The notes: generated by a model not told the origin, from the letters alone. A stretch of DNA of 47,986 nt from an uncultured Acidipila sp. (GCA_937859835.1 CALMAN010000160.1:1-47986); one strand, 5' to 3'. Positions 1 to 8,490 are shown, numbered from the stretch's first letter. Program-made: numbers and translations.

Positions 1-1411
1 CGCCGTCGACACGGTCGTACGCAAAAGAAGCCTCGTTCAGCAGGCTCGGCGAGAACACGTGTGTGTAGTTGATGTGGTACAGGTTGCTGGTGGTGTCATT
101 GGAGCTTGAAAACTGTGGACGCGGATCGATCACCTGTACTTCGTGATCGATGTGGAAGTAGTAGGCGTAAACGCGGTCCTTGCCTCCGCGAAACAGCTGG
201 TCTAAGCGCAGCGAGTACTGCAGGCCGTTGTTGTAGGGCGCGGTCGTCTGGCTGGCATTGTCGATAAAGGGAATTGTGCAGGTGCCCGAGGGGGTGGCGC
301 ACTGCGTGGTGAGATCGGGCGAGGTGTAGTACTTGACACTCAGGCGATTGACGCCCTGGGTTGGAAAGGTCGTAAGCAGCTTGGTCCCGATGGTGCCCGG
401 GAAATTGTTTTGAAGCAGCGTCCGCAGGGCCGGATCTTCGGTCGCGATGAAGCCGGTGGTTGCCGGCGTTGTGGCGGCCTTCTTTTCAACCGATGCTTCG
501 AAAAAGGTCTTGTTCTTCCAGATCGGGCCACCCAGCACGCCGGAGTACTCCATCTGCTTGTACGGCGAAACGATCGGTACAAAGTACGAGCGAGCCTGGA
601 GGTCCTGGTTGTAGAAGCTGTACTCCCCGGCGCCGTGGAAGGTATTGGAGCCGCCCTTGGTGGTCAGCTCGGTAGTAACCCCGGCTCCCCCGGCGAACTC
701 AGGCGAAAAGGTGTTGGTTTGGATCGCGATCTCCTGCAGCGAATCCGGGTTCGGGGTGATGTTATTCGTGCCGCCGGTAACATTGCTGGTTGATGTTATG
801 CCGTCGATGATGTAGAGATTGCTGCCGGAAAAGTGCCCGTTGGCGTTGGCGTCGGGCGTTTCTTCGTTCGCGAAGTTATCCAGGTTTTGCGTGTACCCGG
901 AAACTCCCGGAGCCGAAAAAACCAGGTTCAAGGTGCCGCGGTTTTGAAGCGGCAAGGTGCGCACCTGTTCGGTCGAAAGGGTGGTCTGCACACGGTTCTC
1001 TTCAGGATCGAGCGCCGGGGTTGACTCCGTGACCTGCACGGTATTGTTTGCCTGCAGAACGGTGAGCTTGACGTCGACGTTGGCAACCTGCTGCGTGGTG
1101 ACGGTAATGGCTACCTGCTGCGGTTGGAAGCCGCCTGCGACCGCGTCCAGGCGATAGTTGCCCGGCGCCAGGCTTTCGAAGTGGTACTGGCCAGAGCCGT
1201 CCGAAACAGAGTGGGCCACCTGGTTTGTATCTGGATTGGTCAGGGTCACGTTGGCGTTCGCGACCACGGCGCCCGTAGGGTCGAGGACCGTGCCCTGCAA
1301 CCGGCCGCTGAACTGTGCCCAGAGCGGGCTGGCCGCCAGCATCAGGACCACGAGCAAAAGGCACAGCCGGGATGGGCGTCGGCGAAGAAAGGGAAGGGTT
1401 CGGGAGCTCAC
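1..1411 (-). CDS. TonB-dependent receptor with carboxypeptidase-regulatory domain (5' part, runs off window)
   Basis: Outer-membrane TonB-dependent transporter of the Oar-like type abundant in Acidobacteria. I read it on the minus strand because it is open to the window edge and therefore absent from the ORF track. It starts GTG (reads SSRTLPFLRR) behind AAGGAGAACCA. A signal peptide ends near SPLWAQ (about residue 34). A CarboxypepD_reg/Cna-B-like beta-sandwich follows (QGTVLDPTGAVV..., about 38-115). A plug domain then contains YIIDGIT and GGSNTFHG, and after that the barrel begins. About 470 residues are visible; such proteins are usually 1000-1200. The substrate is unknown, and glycans or oligopeptides are typical guesses. 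Family assignment is secure, substrate is not. Confidence 0.9.
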   Translation of the reverse strand, partial: MSSRTLPFLRRRPSRLCLLLVVLMLAASPLWAQFSGRLQGTVLDPTGAVVANANVTLTNPDTNQVAHSVSDGSGQYHFESLAPGNYRLDAVAGGFQPQQVAITVTTQQVANVDVKLTVLQANNTVQVTESTPALDPEENRVQTTLSTEQVRTLPLQNRGTLNLVFSAPGVSGYTQNLDNFANEETPDANANGHFSGSNLYIIDGITSTSNVTGGTNNITPNPDSLQEIAIQTNTFSPEFAGGAGVTTELTTKGGSNTFHGAGEYSFYNQDLQARSYFVPIVSPYKQMEYSGVLGGPIWKNKTFFEASVEKKAATTPATTGFIATEDPALRTLLQNNFPGTIGTKLLTTFPTQGVNRLSVKYYTSPDLTTQCATPSGTCTIPFIDNASQTTAPYNNGLQYSLRLDQLFRGGKDRVYAYYFHIDHEVQVIDPRPQFSSSNDTTSNLYHINYTHVFSPSLLNEASFAYDRVDG

Positions 1412-1496
1412 TGGTTCTCCTTGGAGGTGAAACTGGCTGTAGGGCGTCGGGTACGGCTCGACGCGCTGGGCGGGCTGTTCTTGTTTTCTTCCGACA

Positions 1497-1526
1497 GCCA
1501 TAACGATCGCTGGGGTGCATTGTCAA
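1497..1526 (-). promoter_or_regulatory. Candidate sigma70-type promoter of the TonB receptor
   Basis: On the minus strand TTGACA (1521-1526, perfect -35) is followed after 18 bases by TATGGC (1497-1502, weak -10). This would give a 5' leader of about 80 bases before the GTG start at 1411. The rest of the 226-base gap between the receptor and the PQQ gene shows nothing else I recognise. Confidence 0.45.
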
Positions 1527-1637
1527 CCCTTCGGCCGGTAAGATCACCCACCAGGCTGTCTATCGACAATCATTTCTACGCGTGTGTATACTCCATTGGC
1601 TCGGCTGGAGCCGGTAAGACGCCAGGGTTCGTCGGCG

Positions 1638-4076
1638 CTACTTCTGCTTCGCCGACTTAGGCAGCGCAAAGGCCAGATACAAACCGCCGGTAGGATGGTG
1701 CGGGTCCTTGCCGCCCCCTGCGGCGATGGCGACAAACTGGCGGCCACCCGCCATGTAGGTGGCCGGGGTAGCCAGGCCGCCGAACGGCATCTGGTACTCC
1801 CACAGCAGCTGCCCTGTGCGGCTGTTGTAGGCGTGCATCTTGCGGTCAAAGATAGTGGCCGCGATGAAAACTAGGCCGCCGGCGGTGACCACCGGGCCTC
1901 CGTAGTTTTCGGTTCCGGTGTTGCGCATGCCCTTGGCTGCCAGCTCCGGGTACTCGCCAAACGGGATCTTCCACAGGTACTTGCCCGTGTTCAGGTCGAT
2001 CGCGTTCAGTGTGCCCCAGGGCGGGGCCACGGCCGGGTACCCGTCCGGATCCATGAACTTGCGGTAGCCGGTAAAGGTGTATCGCGCCGCCTGCGTGGTT
2101 GCGCCTTGCAGCTCCTTTGCCGGCGGGGGCGTCGCCGCGTCGGCGCCCAGGTAGCGCAGCAGGGCGGCAAGCTCCCCGTCGCCAATGTGGTGAAAGGCAG
2201 GCATCCGGCCCTTGCCTTGCAGGACCAGGTTTCGAATCTGCTGCGTTTGGAGCCGCTGGCCTACCCCCACCAGCGAGGGAAAGCCAGGCTGGATACCAGC
2301 CGTGTCCGCGCCGTGGCAGATCGCACAATGCGCCGCGTAGCTGGTGGCGCCGGCCTTGTCTTCGCCGGCCATTCCGCGCGCCCCGCTGTGCACAGCCACC
2401 GGCGCCCCATCGGGGCCGTTATCGGGGCCGGTATTCGGGCCGGCCTTGTCTTCGCCGGTGCGCAGGTACGCGAGCACCGCTTCGAGCCGCGCGCCTTGCA
2501 GGTTTGGGAAGGAGGGCATGCGCCCTCTGCCCCCGTGGATCGTGGCTGCAATCTGCTCGGTGGACAGCCGCGCGGTCACGTCGGTCAGGGACGGGAACTC
2601 GGGCGGGGAGCCCTTGCGTTCGCTGCCGTGGCAGACCGCGCACTGGCTGATATAGGTGGCGGCGCCGGCCCCGCGGAAGGGGACGCTTTTTGCAAGTCCC
2701 CCGGTGCTGGCGATGTCAATCGAGTTTACAAACAGAACGCCCCGCGACACATCGGCCGCGGCGCCTCCCCACTCGGCGCCGCCGTCAAAGCTCGGCATCA
2801 CCACGGTCTGGTTGCGCGCGTTCAGCGGGATGAACTGCCCCTCGCTGCGCAGGCTTTGGAACTCCTGGAGAGCCCAGGCGTGCGCTTCCGGGGTGCGGTC
2901 GGTCAGCATCTCGGCGGTCAGCTGCTGCCGTGCAAAGGGCGCCGGCATAACGGGAAGCGGCTGCGTGGCCGCGCTGCTTTCGCCCGGCACGTCGGTTTGC
3001 GGATACGCGCGCTCTTCTATCGGGAACAGCGGCTTGCCGCTTACGCGATCAAACAGATACACAAAACCCTGCTTGGAGGTGGCGGCCACGGCGTCGACGC
3101 TCCGGCCATCGCGGCGTACGGTAAGCAGAACCGGCGGGGCAGGGAAGTCGCGATCCCAGATGTCATGGTGCACGCCCTGGAAGTACCACAGGAGCTTGCC
3201 TGTGTTGGCCTCAAGCGCCAGCAGGCAGTTGGCATACAAATCGTTGCCAACCCGGTCGGCGCCGTAGAAGTCATCGACCGCAGAACCAGTCGGGACAAAC
3301 AGGATGCCGCGCTTCGCGTCGAGCGTCATCCCGGCCCAGTTATTCGCAGCGCCCGCGTTCTTCCAGGCGTCCTGCGGCCAGGTTTCATACCCGGGCTCGC
3401 CGGGGCGCGGAATGGTATGAAAGCTCCAGCGCAGCTGCCCGGTGTGCAGGTCGTAGGCGCGAATGTCGCCGCGTGGCGCCGGGTGCACCTCGGGTGCGCG
3501 AAAGCCTACGATGATCAGGTCGCCGTACACGGTGCCCGGGGTGGTCAGGGCAACGGTCGCTTGTTCCCGCGGCTCGCCAAGGTTCTCGCGCAGATCAATG
3601 CGGCCGTGCTCGCCAAACGCCTCCACAGGCTTGCCGGTGGCTGCGTCCAGCTCGTACAGGTAGTTCATCACGCCTGTCAGCACCCGGCGCTTCTCGCCGT
3701 CCTGCCACCAGGAAAGTCCGCGCATCGGCTGGGTGCCCGTGATGCCGGAATCAAACTTCCACAGCAGCTTGCCGGTCGCTGCCTCGAGAGCGAAGATCTT
3801 TTGCGAGGGCGTCGCGCCGTAAAGGACCCCGTCGACGGCCAGCGGGTTGGTCTGCATGGGCCCGTGCTCGCCGGTATCAAATTGCCAGGCCAGCTCCAGC
3901 CCTTTCACGTTTCGCCGGTTGATCTGCTTGAGCGCGGAATAGTGATCGCCGGCCGGCTGCCCCCCGTATGCAGGCCAGTCCGCTTTTCGGCCGGCCTGTC
4001 CCGTGGCTTGCCCGCACAACAGGGTGGTCACGCACAAAAGGGCGGCCGCTACCGCCGTGTGGCCAAGGGAGTGCAA
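1638..4076 (-). CDS. PQQ-dependent dehydrogenase-like beta-propeller with two inserted cytochrome c domains
   Basis: Predicted periplasmic quinoprotein dehydrogenase, 812 residues. The start is TTG, with GGAG in the end of the upstream gene as the ribosome site; the ATG-free N terminus is a signal peptide ending near GQATGQA. Propeller repeats show the tryptophan-docking pattern (ATGKLLWKF, NTGKLLWYF, RTGQLLWEY). Between about residues 470 and 650 the propeller is interrupted by two class I cytochrome c domains with haem motifs CAVCH (479-483) and CAICH (584-588), each with a candidate Met ligand in GRM (520, 625). The propeller resumes with the repeat containing NTGKYLWKI. The architecture implies electron transfer from PQQ to haem within one chain. 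The substrate (sugar or alcohol) is not evident. It lies 4 bases after the multicopper oxidase gene and is probably co-transcribed with it. Confidence 0.88.
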   Translation of the reverse strand: MHSLGHTAVAAALLCVTTLLCGQATGQAGRKADWPAYGGQPAGDHYSALKQINRRNVKGLELAWQFDTGEHGPMQTNPLAVDGVLYGATPSQKIFALEAATGKLLWKFDSGITGTQPMRGLSWWQDGEKRRVLTGVMNYLYELDAATGKPVEAFGEHGRIDLRENLGEPREQATVALTTPGTVYGDLIIVGFRAPEVHPAPRGDIRAYDLHTGQLRWSFHTIPRPGEPGYETWPQDAWKNAGAANNWAGMTLDAKRGILFVPTGSAVDDFYGADRVGNDLYANCLLALEANTGKLLWYFQGVHHDIWDRDFPAPPVLLTVRRDGRSVDAVAATSKQGFVYLFDRVSGKPLFPIEERAYPQTDVPGESSAATQPLPVMPAPFARQQLTAEMLTDRTPEAHAWALQEFQSLRSEGQFIPLNARNQTVVMPSFDGGAEWGGAAADVSRGVLFVNSIDIASTGGLAKSVPFRGAGAATYISQCAVCHGSERKGSPPEFPSLTDVTARLSTEQIAATIHGGRGRMPSFPNLQGARLEAVLAYLRTGEDKAGPNTGPDNGPDGAPVAVHSGARGMAGEDKAGATSYAAHCAICHGADTAGIQPGFPSLVGVGQRLQTQQIRNLVLQGKGRMPAFHHIGDGELAALLRYLGADAATPPPAKELQGATTQAARYTFTGYRKFMDPDGYPAVAPPWGTLNAIDLNTGKYLWKIPFGEYPELAAKGMRNTGTENYGGPVVTAGGLVFIAATIFDRKMHAYNSRTGQLLWEYQMPFGGLATPATYMAGGRQFVAIAAGGGKDPHHPTGGLYLAFALPKSAKQK
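2349..2458. repeat. 20-base direct repeat pair flanking the linker between the two cytochrome c domains
   Basis: GCCGGCCTTGTCTTCGCCGG occurs at 2349-2368 and again at 2439-2458, exactly 90 bases apart and in the same reading frame, encoding GEDKAG-type linkers on both sides. The intervening sequence contains short GGGGCC-rich near-repeats encoding GPNTGPDNGPDG. The pattern suggests the linker or second cytochrome domain arose by local duplication. Confidence 0.75.
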
Positions 4077-4080
4077 TCAA

Positions 4081-5484
4081 CTAACTCCGGTAACGGATTA
4101 ATTGCATAAATCCATAGTCCATGTGGAGCTGCTGGTGGCAATGTAGCAGTGTGTCGCCAGGATTGTCTGCGACAAAGTCCACGCTGACTGAGTCAAGCGG
4201 CATGACGTTGATCACGTCCTTGACCAAACCACGGGTCGCGCGATCGCCGATGCGCGTCACTTCAAAGCTGTGCCGGTGCAGGTGCATCGGATGTTGGTCG
4301 CCGCTTCCATTGCGGAAGACCAGGCGGTAACGCTTGCCCCGCTCGACCAGGAGCGGTTCCTGATCGGGCCAGCTCTTGTTGTTGATCGTCCAGGTATCGA
4401 ACAGGGAGCCTTCGCGCCGGCCGATATCGCGGAAGGTGAGCTCAACGACTGCATCCGGAGTCGCGGCAGGGCCGGAAGCCGCCGCGAACTGGAGATAGTC
4501 CCAATCCGCCGGTGCCGGATCCCGCCACACCGGCGGCCCAGCCTGCCCCGCGTACTCGACCGCGACACCCAAACCCTGGTCGCGTTCGGCGTCCAGGGTC
4601 GAGCCCAGCACCCATACGCCGGGCGTGTTCATTTCCACAATCGCATCGACGCGCTCAGCCACCGCGAGCGACAAAACCTCCACAGAACAGGGCGTGGGCA
4701 CCGGGGTGCCGTCCATGGCCAGGATGTGGAAGCGGTGCCCGGGCAGGGCGAGCACCACGTTCTCGGTAGCGCTTGCATTGAGCAGGTGCATCAGCACGCG
4801 CTGGCCCTGCTTGACGCGGATCGGCTCTCCCGCGCCGAGCCGATGCCCGTTAAAGGTGGCGTACTTGTAGCCCACGTCAGAGCCCGTGGTCAGCGGGGCA
4901 TTGGCTGAGCTGGCGCGCATGGACTCGACCATAGGCACAAAGTGCGGCTCCCAGTGGTGCACGGCCAGGAACACCTCCTGGTCGTACCGGCCGGGATCGC
5001 GACCCTCCTCGACCAGCAGAAAGCCGAACTGCCCGGAGTAGGCGCCGAGCTCGAGATTGTCCTTGGCCGTGGCGTGCGTGTGGTACCAGCGGGTGCCCGC
5101 GGGCCGGGGCGTCAGGTGGTAGCGCAGCGTCTCGCCCGGCGGAATCATCGGCGAGCCTTCTTCCATCGCGCCATCGTTGTGGGCATCGGTCGCAAGCCCG
5201 TGCCAGTGCACAATGTCCGCGGTGCCGGTCGCGTTGGTCACGTCCAGGGTGAAAGGAACGCCTTCGCGCATGCGCAGCATCGGGCCTGGAACCGTGCCGT
5301 TGTAGGCCGTTGTTTTCACGGAAACGCCGGGGCTGATCTCGAGCGTGCAGGGCTCGATGCGGAGCCGCGCGTCCGGCGCCGGAAGCCTTTGCGCCGGCGC
5401 GACCTTGGCCCACACGCTCGACGTTCGCTCAAGACCGGCTGCCGCCGCAACGCCCGCGGAAACAAGAAACCGCCTTCGATCCAT
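4081..5484 (-). CDS. Tat-exported multicopper oxidase
   Basis: Three-cupredoxin-domain oxidase that couples one-electron oxidation of a substrate to reduction of O2 to water. I prefer the ATG at 5484 (467 aa): AAAGGGG lies just upstream and the protein opens with the Tat motif RRRFLVS. The ORF-track GTG at 5511 would add nine residues. Copper motifs in order: HWHGLATDAH (about 93), RWYHTHA (about 132), HPMHLHRHSFE and HCHQQLHMDYGFM at the C terminus (about 448), supplying T1 and T2/T3 ligands. No methionine-rich insert is seen, so a CueO-like copper oxidase is not specifically supported; laccase-like activity is possible. It is the first gene of a unit with the PQQ/cytochrome protein (4-base gap). 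Confidence 0.9.
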   Translation of the reverse strand: MDRRRFLVSAGVAAAAGLERTSSVWAKVAPAQRLPAPDARLRIEPCTLEISPGVSVKTTAYNGTVPGPMLRMREGVPFTLDVTNATGTADIVHWHGLATDAHNDGAMEEGSPMIPPGETLRYHLTPRPAGTRWYHTHATAKDNLELGAYSGQFGFLLVEEGRDPGRYDQEVFLAVHHWEPHFVPMVESMRASSANAPLTTGSDVGYKYATFNGHRLGAGEPIRVKQGQRVLMHLLNASATENVVLALPGHRFHILAMDGTPVPTPCSVEVLSLAVAERVDAIVEMNTPGVWVLGSTLDAERDQGLGVAVEYAGQAGPPVWRDPAPADWDYLQFAAASGPAATPDAVVELTFRDIGRREGSLFDTWTINNKSWPDQEPLLVERGKRYRLVFRNGSGDQHPMHLHRHSFEVTRIGDRATRGLVKDVINVMPLDSVSVDFVADNPGDTLLHCHQQLHMDYGFMQLIRYRS

Positions 5485-5634
5485 GGTGCCCCTTTCGCGC
5501 GGCGCCCGCACCTTTGCTTTTCTCTGTTATTGGTTGCACTGTACCGGAAGCCCGCGGCGGGCGCCATCCCCCGTGTTCACGGGACGGGCAGGCGGGTACG
5601 GGGCCGCAACGTAAGATCAAGGAAGGAGACCTGA

Positions 5635-7266
5635 GTGCCCTACCAAGACCTGCGTGCGTGGATCAAAGCAATGGAACGAGCCGGCGAGCTGAAGCGGGTT
5701 CGCGAGCAGGTGGACCCGATCCTCGAGATCACCGAGATTGCCGACCGAGCGTCCAAGGCCGGCAAACGAGGCGGCGTCGCCGGTGGGCCGGCACTGCTGT
5801 TTGAGCAGGTGAAAGGCTACCCGGGCGCGCGGGTGTTGATCAATCAGTTCGGCTCCGAAGCCCGGATGAAGCTGGCCCTGGACGTGGAATCGCTCGACCA
5901 GATCGCGGGACGGATCAGCGCGCTGCTCGAGCAAAAGTCGCCGGAAGGGCTGATGGACAAGTTGAAGTTGCTGCCCAAGCTGGCCGAGTTTGGAAAGTTC
6001 TTTCCGAAGACCATCCCGGCCCGGCAGGCGGCGTGCAAGGAAGTCATCCACATTGCCTCGCGCGGAGACGTCGTGGATGTGCTCCAGTTCCCCGTGCTGC
6101 AGTGCTGGCCCATGGACGGGGGCCGCTACATCACGCTGCCCTGCGTGGTGACCCGCGACCGCAAGACCGGCAAGCGCAACGTGGGCATGTACCGCATGCA
6201 GGTCTACGATGGGCAAACCACGGGGATGCACTGGCAGCGGCAAAAGAATGCCGCCGAGCACCTGCGGGACCGCCTGCGTGCCCAGGCCGGCGATGCGGCC
6301 GGCCGCGTCGCCGAGATGGCTGAAACTGCGGGCGGCACCGTGGCTCGCGCAACCGCCGGGACCCGGGTCGCAGGGCCCATCTCGCCGCTCAAGGCGGCGA
6401 ACTCGGTTGCCTATACCAGGGAGTTGCCGGACCGGCTCGAAGTTGCGGTAGCCATTGGAACCGATCCCGCGACGACCTTTTCCGCCATTGTTCCTGCGCC
6501 GCCCGAGGTCGAAGAGTACATCGTCGCCGGCTTTCTCCGGCAAAAGCCGCTGGAGCTGGTGCGGTGCGAAACGGTGGATCTTGAAGTGCCGGCGCACGCG
6601 GAAATCATCCTTGAAGGCTATGTCCGGCTCGACGAGCTCCGCGTGGAAGGCCCCTTCGGCGACCACACCGGGTTTTACACCATGGAAGATGAGTACCCGG
6701 TCTTTCACCTGACCGCCATCACCCACCGGAAAAACCCTATCTACGCCGCCACTATCGTAGGCAAGCCGCCCATGGAAGACGCCTGGATGGGCAAGGCGGT
6801 CGAGCGGATCTTTCTGCCGCTGATGAAGCTTACCCTCCCGGAGATCGCCGACATCAATCTGCCGGTTGAGGGCGTCTTCCACAACCTGATGGTGGTTTCC
6901 ATCCGCAAAAGCTATGCCGGGCATGCGCGCAAGGTGATGAACGGCATCTGGGCGCTTGGCCAGGCCATGTTCACCAAGTGCATCGTGGTGGTCGATGAAG
7001 ACTGCGACGTGCAGGACCTGGGCGAGGTAGTGCTGCGCACGGCCAACAACATCGACCCGGAGCGCGATATTCAATTTACGCTTGGGCCCGTCGACTCGCT
7101 CGACCACGCGTCGCGGCTGCCGAACTTCGGCTCCAAGATGGGCATCGACGCGACGCGCAAGTGGCCTGCCGAGGGGTTTACGCGGCCCTGGCCCCCGATG
7201 ATTGCCATGGACGGAGCGACCCGGGCACGGGTCGATGCGATCTGGCAGAAGCTCGGGATCGAGTAA
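5635..7266 (+). CDS. UbiD family decarboxylase
   Basis: Prenylated-FMN-dependent, reversible (de)carboxylase of the UbiD family, 543 residues. In quinone biosynthesis such enzymes decarboxylate a prenylated aromatic acid. The start is GTG, with AAGGAAGGAG about 6 bases upstream, and opens YQDLRAWIKAMERAGELKRV as is typical. Family landmarks include GMHWQRQKNAAEH, EGYVRLDELRVEGPFGDHTGFY and VDEDCDVQDLGEV. Between about residues 215 and 262 (after AAEHLRDR) there is an Ala/Arg-rich stretch that most UbiD proteins lack at this point. No ubiX or ubiA lies next to it. Terriglobia use menaquinone, so a role in an alternative menaquinone route or in aromatic acid metabolism is inference. Confidence 0.9.
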   Translation: MPYQDLRAWIKAMERAGELKRVREQVDPILEITEIADRASKAGKRGGVAGGPALLFEQVKGYPGARVLINQFGSEARMKLALDVESLDQIAGRISALLEQKSPEGLMDKLKLLPKLAEFGKFFPKTIPARQAACKEVIHIASRGDVVDVLQFPVLQCWPMDGGRYITLPCVVTRDRKTGKRNVGMYRMQVYDGQTTGMHWQRQKNAAEHLRDRLRAQAGDAAGRVAEMAETAGGTVARATAGTRVAGPISPLKAANSVAYTRELPDRLEVAVAIGTDPATTFSAIVPAPPEVEEYIVAGFLRQKPLELVRCETVDLEVPAHAEIILEGYVRLDELRVEGPFGDHTGFYTMEDEYPVFHLTAITHRKNPIYAATIVGKPPMEDAWMGKAVERIFLPLMKLTLPEIADINLPVEGVFHNLMVVSIRKSYAGHARKVMNGIWALGQAMFTKCIVVVDEDCDVQDLGEVVLRTANNIDPERDIQFTLGPVDSLDHASRLPNFGSKMGIDATRKWPAEGFTRPWPPMIAMDGATRARVDAIWQKLGIE

Positions 7267-7365
7267 ACAGGGCTCCCGGCGCGGAGTCCGCAGGCCGTCG
7301 AGCTGTGCTCCTTTCCCGGAACGTACAGCGGAGCAAGAGCCCTGCTCCGCGTCTCCGTTATTCCG

Positions 7366-7866
7366 CTATTCCGCCTGCTTCAGCTCAAGCTTCACCAGGT
7401 TGTGCACCCAGCGCGCGGGGCGCTCATCCTGCTGGACCACCAACTGCAGCGGGCCCTGCTTGGTATCGAGTGGCTTGCCGTCCAGGCTGTCTGCCACAAT
7501 CACGTCCCCAGGGTGGAAGCCGGGCTCGACTTCGGCAAGCGACAGCACGGCGTGGTAGTTGTCGCTGCCGGTAGCGACGATGTAGTCCGAAAGCGCTTTG
7601 CCTTTCACCGCGGACGGCTCGGGTGCGCCTACCTTTTCAAGCAGTTCGATCACGGGGACGCCCGCAAAGGTTTCCTGCGCGTGCGTGTGCCCGTTGGTGG
7701 CAGTGACGGAAACGTGGTGCATCCCCTTGAGCGCGTCGAGCGACAGCGTGGTTTGCTGCCCGGGCCCCCCAAGCTGCAAGGGCGCGGACGGGGATTGGGC
7801 GGAGCAAAGGGAGGCAACGCCGAGCGCGATTGCGGCCAGGGTCCCGGAGTGGTGGAAGCGAGCCAT
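7366..7866 (-). CDS. Secreted oxidoreductase molybdopterin-binding-domain-like protein
   Basis: Small exported protein (166 aa) resembling the sulfite-oxidase-type molybdopterin-binding fold. The ORF track extends it to 431 residues across the divergent nuoI gene, but the ATG at 7866 with AGGAGA six bases upstream is clearly the start. The signal peptide ends near LCSAQ. The conserved end RPARWVHNLVKLEL matches the RPARWV-type motif of this family. The mature chain has no cysteine, so the thiolate that ligates molybdenum in sulfite oxidase or MsrP is missing. A catalytic Mo centre of the usual kind is therefore doubtful. It is divergent from nuoI. Confidence 0.75.
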   Translation of the reverse strand: MARFHHSGTLAAIALGVASLCSAQSPSAPLQLGGPGQQTTLSLDALKGMHHVSVTATNGHTHAQETFAGVPVIELLEKVGAPEPSAVKGKALSDYIVATGSDNYHAVLSLAEVEPGFHPGDVIVADSLDGKPLDTKQGPLQLVVQQDERPARWVHNLVKLELKQAE

Positions 7867-7932
7867 GGCTCTCCTGTCGCGGGCTCGCCATGACGCCGGA
7901 AACAAGCGCCCGGAAAAGAGCACCCGCACGGG

Positions 7933-7947
7933 TATACTACCGCTATG
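7933..7947 (+). promoter_or_regulatory. Candidate -10 element giving a leaderless nuoI transcript
   Basis: TATACT (7933-7938) ends six bases before the nuoI ATG at 7945. Normal -10 to start-site spacing would therefore begin the mRNA at or next to the A of ATG. No Shine-Dalgarno sequence precedes this ATG and no clear -35 box is visible. Confidence 0.4.
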
Positions 7948-8439
7948 TCGATCGCAAGCAACATCAAGGGTATCGCCAAGGGAATGAGCATCACTCTGGG
8001 GGAGATGTTTCAGCCTACGGAGGTGGAAAACTACCCGGACGGCCCGGGACCGACCCGTGGCGCTGTGCTCCAGGAGCGTTTCCGCGGCGCCCACGTGCTG
8101 CAGCGCGACGAAAACGGCCTGGAAAAGTGTGTGGCCTGCTTTCTGTGCGCGGCAGCCTGCCCGGCCAACTGCATCTATATCGAAGCCGCCGAGAATACGG
8201 CCGAAAAGCGGATCTCGAGCGCCGAGCGCTATGCCAAGGTGTACAACATCGACTACAACCGCTGCATCTTCTGCGGTTACTGCGTGGAAGCCTGCCCGAC
8301 CGACGCGATCACGCATGGGCACGGTTTCGAGCTGGCCAGCCTGAACGCGACCACGCTGGTGATGCGCAAGGAAGACATGCTGGTCAAGAACGTGGGGCTG
8401 CCCGGCGCGGTGGCAAGCGGAGCCGACTCCGTCAAGTAG
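7945..8439 (+). CDS. nuoI: NADH-quinone oxidoreductase subunit I
   Basis: Peripheral-arm subunit of respiratory complex I that carries clusters N6a and N6b and passes electrons toward the quinone-site cluster N2. The 164 residues contain two 8Fe ferredoxin motifs, CVACFLCAAACP (about 55) and CIFCGYCVEACP (about 94), and the NuoI signature RFRGAHVLQRDENGLEKC. The N terminus MSIASNIKGIAKGMSITLGEMF closely resembles acidobacterial NuoI as I recall it. No other nuo genes are beside it, so it is split from the rest of the complex I locus or is an extra copy. A strong hairpin follows the stop. Confidence 0.93.
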   Translation: MSIASNIKGIAKGMSITLGEMFQPTEVENYPDGPGPTRGAVLQERFRGAHVLQRDENGLEKCVACFLCAAACPANCIYIEAAENTAEKRISSAERYAKVYNIDYNRCIFCGYCVEACPTDAITHGHGFELASLNATTLVMRKEDMLVKNVGLPGAVASGADSVK

Positions 8440-8457
8440 CGGGCGAACAAAGCGCGC

Positions 8458-8490
8458 AAAGCGGCAGCCCGAGGGCTGCCGCTTTGTTGT
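8458..8490 (+). terminator. Terminator hairpin after nuoI
   Basis: AAAGCGGCAGCC (8458-8469), a 4-base loop, then GGCTGCCGCTTT (8474-8485) form a perfect 12-bp stem followed by GTTGT. The symmetric A/T ends mean it could act in both directions. Confidence 0.75.

Noticed and set aside
1002-1547. 181-residue minus-strand ORF near the TonB receptor start
   Set aside because: Out of frame with the receptor, whose signal peptide, plug and ribosome site are clear.
2106-4109. 667-residue plus-strand ORF opposite the PQQ dehydrogenase
   Set aside because: No recognisable motifs; it is the antisense shadow of a gene with haem and propeller signatures, as expected in GC-rich DNA.
5617-7107. 496-residue minus-strand ORF opposite the UbiD gene
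   Set aside because: Antisense shadow; the plus strand has clear UbiD family motifs and a strong ribosome site.
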